DNA of 64,000 nucleotides from Vibrio neptunius (lineage in GTDB: Bacteria; Pseudomonadota; Gammaproteobacteria; Enterobacterales; Vibrionaceae): the NCBI RefSeq assembly GCF_000967495.1, contig NZ_JXXU01000039.1, forward strand, positions 1-64,000. Direction: 5' to 3'. Each line of letters begins with the position of its first letter. Positions within the stretch are counted from its first letter, which is position 1. Of the stretch, positions 61,314 through 64,000 are shown one piece after another. Both the position numbers and the translations under genes were made by a program. Under the pieces are notes generated by a model. The model worked only from the letters and a program-made list of their open reading frames with translations. It did not search any database and was not told the DNA's origin.

Positions 61314-62792
61314 TTAACCTGGGATCTTAGCAACCATACGTACAGAGGTTGTTAATTCTTCAAGTTGTAGCCATGGACGTAGATGTGCCACAGCTGAGTA
61401 GGAGCCTGGACGACCTGGTTGCTCGACTACTTCAATTCGAGACTCACAAAGTGGTGTCTTAGCACGTTGCTCGTTACCAATGGCACCAGCGTTAGTGTAT
61501 TGGTCGATCCATAACTGAAGTTCACGCTGGATGTCAGGTGCTTCAAGGTTCGAACCCAGTTTGTCACGCCCCATTACTTTCAAGTAGTGCGCGATGCGGC
61601 TACTTGCCATGATGTATGGAAGGCGAGCGGAGATAGCTGCGTTAGCGGTTGCATCTGGGTCAGTGAACGTTTTTGGTTTTTGAGTCGTTTGACCACCAAT
61701 AAACACGCCGTAGTTCGAGTTTTTGTAATGAACTAAAGGCAAGAACCCAAGGTCACTAAGCTCTTTTTCTCGCTCATCTGTGAGGTTTACTTCTGTTGGA
61801 CACTGTTGAACTAAGTCGCCAGCTTCCGTTTTGTATGTCAGATTAGGTAGGTTTTCAACCTTACCACCGTTATCAAGACCACGGATAGAAGTACACCAGC
61901 CAGAAGCAGTATACGCCTGAGTCATTTTGAGACCCAGATCATAGGCTGCATTAGACCACACAAGTTGGTCGTTATTTTCTGGATTTGGATTACCATCCAT
62001 ATCCGTACCAAGCTCTTCATAATCGAATAGCTCAGTTCCAAGGCCTTTAGCACCATATGGTAGGCGCGCGAGCGTTCGTGGCAGAGTCAGCGTCACATAG
62101 CGCGCGTCATCACTTTCACGGAATGCATTCCAAGCGGCATATGCTGGTGAATCAAAACCAGCTGCTACAGGTTTGCCCTCGTCGAACGTGGTGAAGTCAT
62201 TAAACTCAAACATTTGTGCATTTGCAGCTGCAACAAATGGAGCATGACATGCTGCTGCAACTTCACCCATATAGCGAAGTAGGGCAACATCTTCGTCTTT
62301 AGCGCTAAACTCGTAATCACCAATGAATGTTCCATAAGGCTCACCACCGGCCGTACCGAATTCACCCTGGTACACAGCGTTAAATAGTGGGCTACGGTCG
62401 ATTGCTGGAGCATCCTCAAACTGGTCTAGAAGCTCTTCTTGGGAGAAGTCGACCATTTTGATCTTTAGATCACGTCCTAGTTCGCTCTCTTTAACCAATT
62501 TCTGCAGCCCACGCCAAGAGCCCTCGAGTTTTTGAAGCTCTTTTTGTTGCATGACTTCTGACAGCTGCTTAGAAAGCTTCTTGTCAATTTCAGAAATTGC
62601 ATTTTCGATTGTTTTAGTAACGTTTTTATCCCACGTTACCGTTCCTGAAAGCGCTTGTTCCGCAAGAACAGAAAACAACTCTTTTGTTGTATCAGCAGGT
62701 GTTTGAGTAGTCGCTTCGATTGCTCGGTCTAGAAAACTCAGCGAACCTTCTGCTGCTTCGGTTTGCGTTTGATTTTCAGCTTCTGTACTCAT
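61314..62792 (-). CDS. tssC: T6SS contractile sheath large subunit TssC (VipB)
   Basis: A 492-residue sheath protein: 'LSFLDRAIEATTQTP' near the N terminus, 'LEGSWRGLQKLVKESELGRDLKIKMVDFSQEEL', 'GTAGGEPYGTFIGDYEF', 'LTLPRTLARLPYGA' and the C-terminal 'RIAHYLKVMGRDKLGSNLEAPDIQRELQLWIDQY'. With TssB it forms the contractile tube. It overlaps tssB by one base. Confidence 0.96.
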   Translation of the reverse strand: MSTEAENQTQTEAAEGSLSFLDRAIEATTQTPADTTKELFSVLAEQALSGTVTWDKNVTKTIENAISEIDKKLSKQLSEVMQQKELQKLEGSWRGLQKLVKESELGRDLKIKMVDFSQEELLDQFEDAPAIDRSPLFNAVYQGEFGTAGGEPYGTFIGDYEFSAKDEDVALLRYMGEVAAACHAPFVAAANAQMFEFNDFTTFDEGKPVAAGFDSPAYAAWNAFRESDDARYVTLTLPRTLARLPYGAKGLGTELFDYEELGTDMDGNPNPENNDQLVWSNAAYDLGLKMTQAYTASGWCTSIRGLDNGGKVENLPNLTYKTEAGDLVQQCPTEVNLTDEREKELSDLGFLPLVHYKNSNYGVFIGGQTTQKPKTFTDPDATANAAISARLPYIMASSRIAHYLKVMGRDKLGSNLEAPDIQRELQLWIDQYTNAGAIGNEQRAKTPLCESRIEVVEQPGRPGSYSAVAHLRPWLQLEELTTSVRMVAKIPG

Positions 62793-63298
62793 TATTCGCC
62801 TCCTTCTTCCTTATTGACACCAAGCTCTTCTGACAGTGCGTTGATAGTATCTGCGCTCTGTAGAACTTCTTTCAGCAGTTTCTCAAGATCACGAGAACGG
62901 TCTGCTTTTGAAAGTAGGACTTTGAGTTGGTTACGCGTTTCAACAAGCTTTTTAAGAGGTTCAACTTGCTCGACGATGGCTTCAGGTTCAAAGTCTTTCA
63001 TTGAATTGAACGTCAAATTTGCTTCAAACTGACTATCATCGTCTGCAAGTACGTTATCGACTTTCAAAGACAACTCTGGTCCGACGCGTTTCATCACGGA
63101 GTCAAAGTTGTCTTTGTCAACGTTGTAGAATGTACGATCTTCAACGTCTTCCTTGTCTTGCTTATGACCAGAGTAGTCACCAATCACCCCAACCACAAAT
63201 GGGAGTTCTTTGGTTTCTACCGCGCCATTAGTTTCCACATCGTAAGTAATACTTACGCGGTTTTTACTTACACGTTTGTGTTGGGAGTTTAGTGCCAC
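62792..63298 (-). CDS. tssB: T6SS contractile sheath small subunit TssB (VipA)
   Basis: A 168-residue protein with the TssB core 'RVSITYDVETNGAVETKELPFVVGVIGDYSG', 'NFDSVMKRVGPEL' and 'LTFNSMKDFEPEAIVEQVEPLKKLVETRNQLKVLLSK'. It co-assembles with TssC. The gene lies 19 bases after hcp. Confidence 0.96.
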   Translation of the reverse strand: MALNSQHKRVSKNRVSITYDVETNGAVETKELPFVVGVIGDYSGHKQDKEDVEDRTFYNVDKDNFDSVMKRVGPELSLKVDNVLADDDSQFEANLTFNSMKDFEPEAIVEQVEPLKKLVETRNQLKVLLSKADRSRDLEKLLKEVLQSADTINALSEELGVNKEEGGE

Positions 63299-63317
63299 AA
63301 TGGTTCTCCTTGGCTAA

Positions 63318-63839
63318 TTATTTAGCTGTCGATGTCACTTTTGCAGTTGTTGCGTCGAACCCTACTTCTGGGCCTTTCTCGATCTTACCGCCTTCACCCT
63401 CGATGTAGTAAGCTTTCGAGATTTCAGTGTAAGTTAGAGAGAATGATTCGTTTGGAAGAGTACCGTCAGAACCAGCCATGTTGTAGCTAGACATACGAGC
63501 CGCTTTTAGAGTAACGATTAGGTAAGGATCTGCACCTGAACCTTCACGGTTTGGTTTAGTCATTACAATCTCAACAGTTTTACCCTCGCCGCCCGGAGCG
63601 TACAAGAAGGTCGTTAGGTAAGGGGTTGCACCGTCACACCCACGCGTAATATTGATTTCACCTAGCGCAACCATACCTTGGTCAGCGTTGTTTGCGTTAC
63701 CTACATCAATACCTACACCACGAACTGCGTTCCAAGTTACGGTGTCAATAGCAAAGAAGCCATCTTTACCACCGATCTTTTCTACAGTTGCTGCACCTTT
63801 AGGTGTAGTGCCATCAATTCTCATGAAAATAGAAGCCAT
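63318..63839 (-). CDS. hcp: T6SS tube protein Hcp
   Basis: A 173-residue Hcp: 'SIFMRIDGTTPKGAATVEK' at the N terminus, 'GEINITRGCDGATPYLTTFLYAPG' and 'ESFSLTYTEISKAYYIEG' near the end. Hcp hexamers stack into the inner tube. It precedes tssB and follows the unidentified partial gene; the promoter is probably outside the window or in the 34-base gap. Confidence 0.95.
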   Translation of the reverse strand: MASIFMRIDGTTPKGAATVEKIGGKDGFFAIDTVTWNAVRGVGIDVGNANNADQGMVALGEINITRGCDGATPYLTTFLYAPGGEGKTVEIVMTKPNREGSGADPYLIVTLKAARMSSYNMAGSDGTLPNESFSLTYTEISKAYYIEGEGGKIEKGPEVGFDATTAKVTSTAK

Positions 63840-63873
63840 GTTGATCTCCTTCGCTAATTAGCATTTAGTGTTT

Positions 63874-64000
63874 TTACCACTCGAAGCTACTAATACCACT
63901 TTCAGGTTGAGTAGTGTTCGCTTGAGTTTGAGTAGTTTGTTCGCTCGTTGTGACTGGCTCTGAAGGAGCTGAAGTCTGCGGAGACGGAACATGAGCACCT
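63874..64000 (-). CDS. C-terminal end of an unidentified protein upstream of hcp (partial)
   Basis: The frame is open to the right edge and stops with TAA at 63874-63876. The visible 41 residues are low-complexity, rich in threonine, glutamine, serine and proline (SPQTSAPSEPVTTSEQTTQT), ending in SGISSFEW. It lies 34 bases before hcp on the same strand. TssA or another T6SS accessory protein is possible from position, but the tail alone does not identify it. Confidence 0.6.
   Translation of the reverse strand, partial: GAHVPSPQTSAPSEPVTTSEQTTQTQANTTQPESGISSFEW

Noticed and set aside
1..64000. CRISPR arrays, tRNA or rRNA genes, insertion sequences, prophage
   Set aside because: No regularly spaced repeats, cloverleaf sequences, transposases, integrases or phage structural genes were seen; the contractile genes belong to the T6SS.

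Overview
The window reads as chromosomal DNA of a marine gammaproteobacterium, almost certainly a Vibrio or close relative. Evidence is the cobTSUC-pepF-astE-btuCD neighbourhood, the number of c-di-GMP enzymes (GGDEF, CSS-EAL, HD-GYP), a LuxPQ-like sensor pair, a tripartite tricarboxylate transporter and a large type VI secretion (T6SS) operon. I cannot name the species.

Layout. 1-3.1 kb: the end of a degenerate GIY-YIG-like gene, a cystine symporter (tcyP) and a YraR-like oxidoreductase. 3.6-12.1 kb: a co-directional run with a flavin reductase, late cobalamin assembly (cobT, cobS, cobU, cobC), an M3 oligopeptidase, then astE and btuCD after their own terminators. 12.1-12.4 kb: a gap with a -24/-12 promoter-like element and a three-hairpin structure ending in an intrinsic terminator, a candidate small RNA. 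12.4-21.9 kb: an NTP pyrophosphohydrolase, GAF-GGDEF cyclase, DUF1415, a divergent MFS/LysR pair with a long operator-like palindrome, a periplasmic-binding-protein plus hybrid-kinase pair, a glutaredoxin and a YgjP-like metalloprotein. 21.9-23.6 kb: an AT-rich island with very small ORFs leading into an MFS exporter.

23.7-34.9 kb: rlmF, a small membrane protein, a PilF-like TPR lipoprotein, a hydrolase, metA with a MetJ-like box, a P-loop kinase, DUF3859, a CSS-EAL phosphodiesterase and a four-gene exporter operon (outer-membrane factor, HlyD, two ABC-2 permeases) with no ATPase. 35.0-41.7 kb: tctCBA and a very large Cache/SBP_bac_3/HD-GYP sensor.

41.7-64.0 kb: one continuous minus-strand T6SS operon, in transcription order [unidentified partial gene]-hcp-tssB-tssC-tssC2-tssE-tssF-tssG-clpV-[sensor-MFS fusion, ABC_sub_bind protein, SBP_bac_3 protein]-FHA-tssJ-tssK-tssL-tssM-kinase. 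FHA and kinase suggest threonine-phosphorylation control. The bracketed three-gene cassette is not a known T6SS part and is the most unusual thing in the window. Other oddities are a SPOR domain on TssL, a lost Walker A motif in TssM and a second TssC-like protein. VgrG, PAAR and PppA are not in the window.
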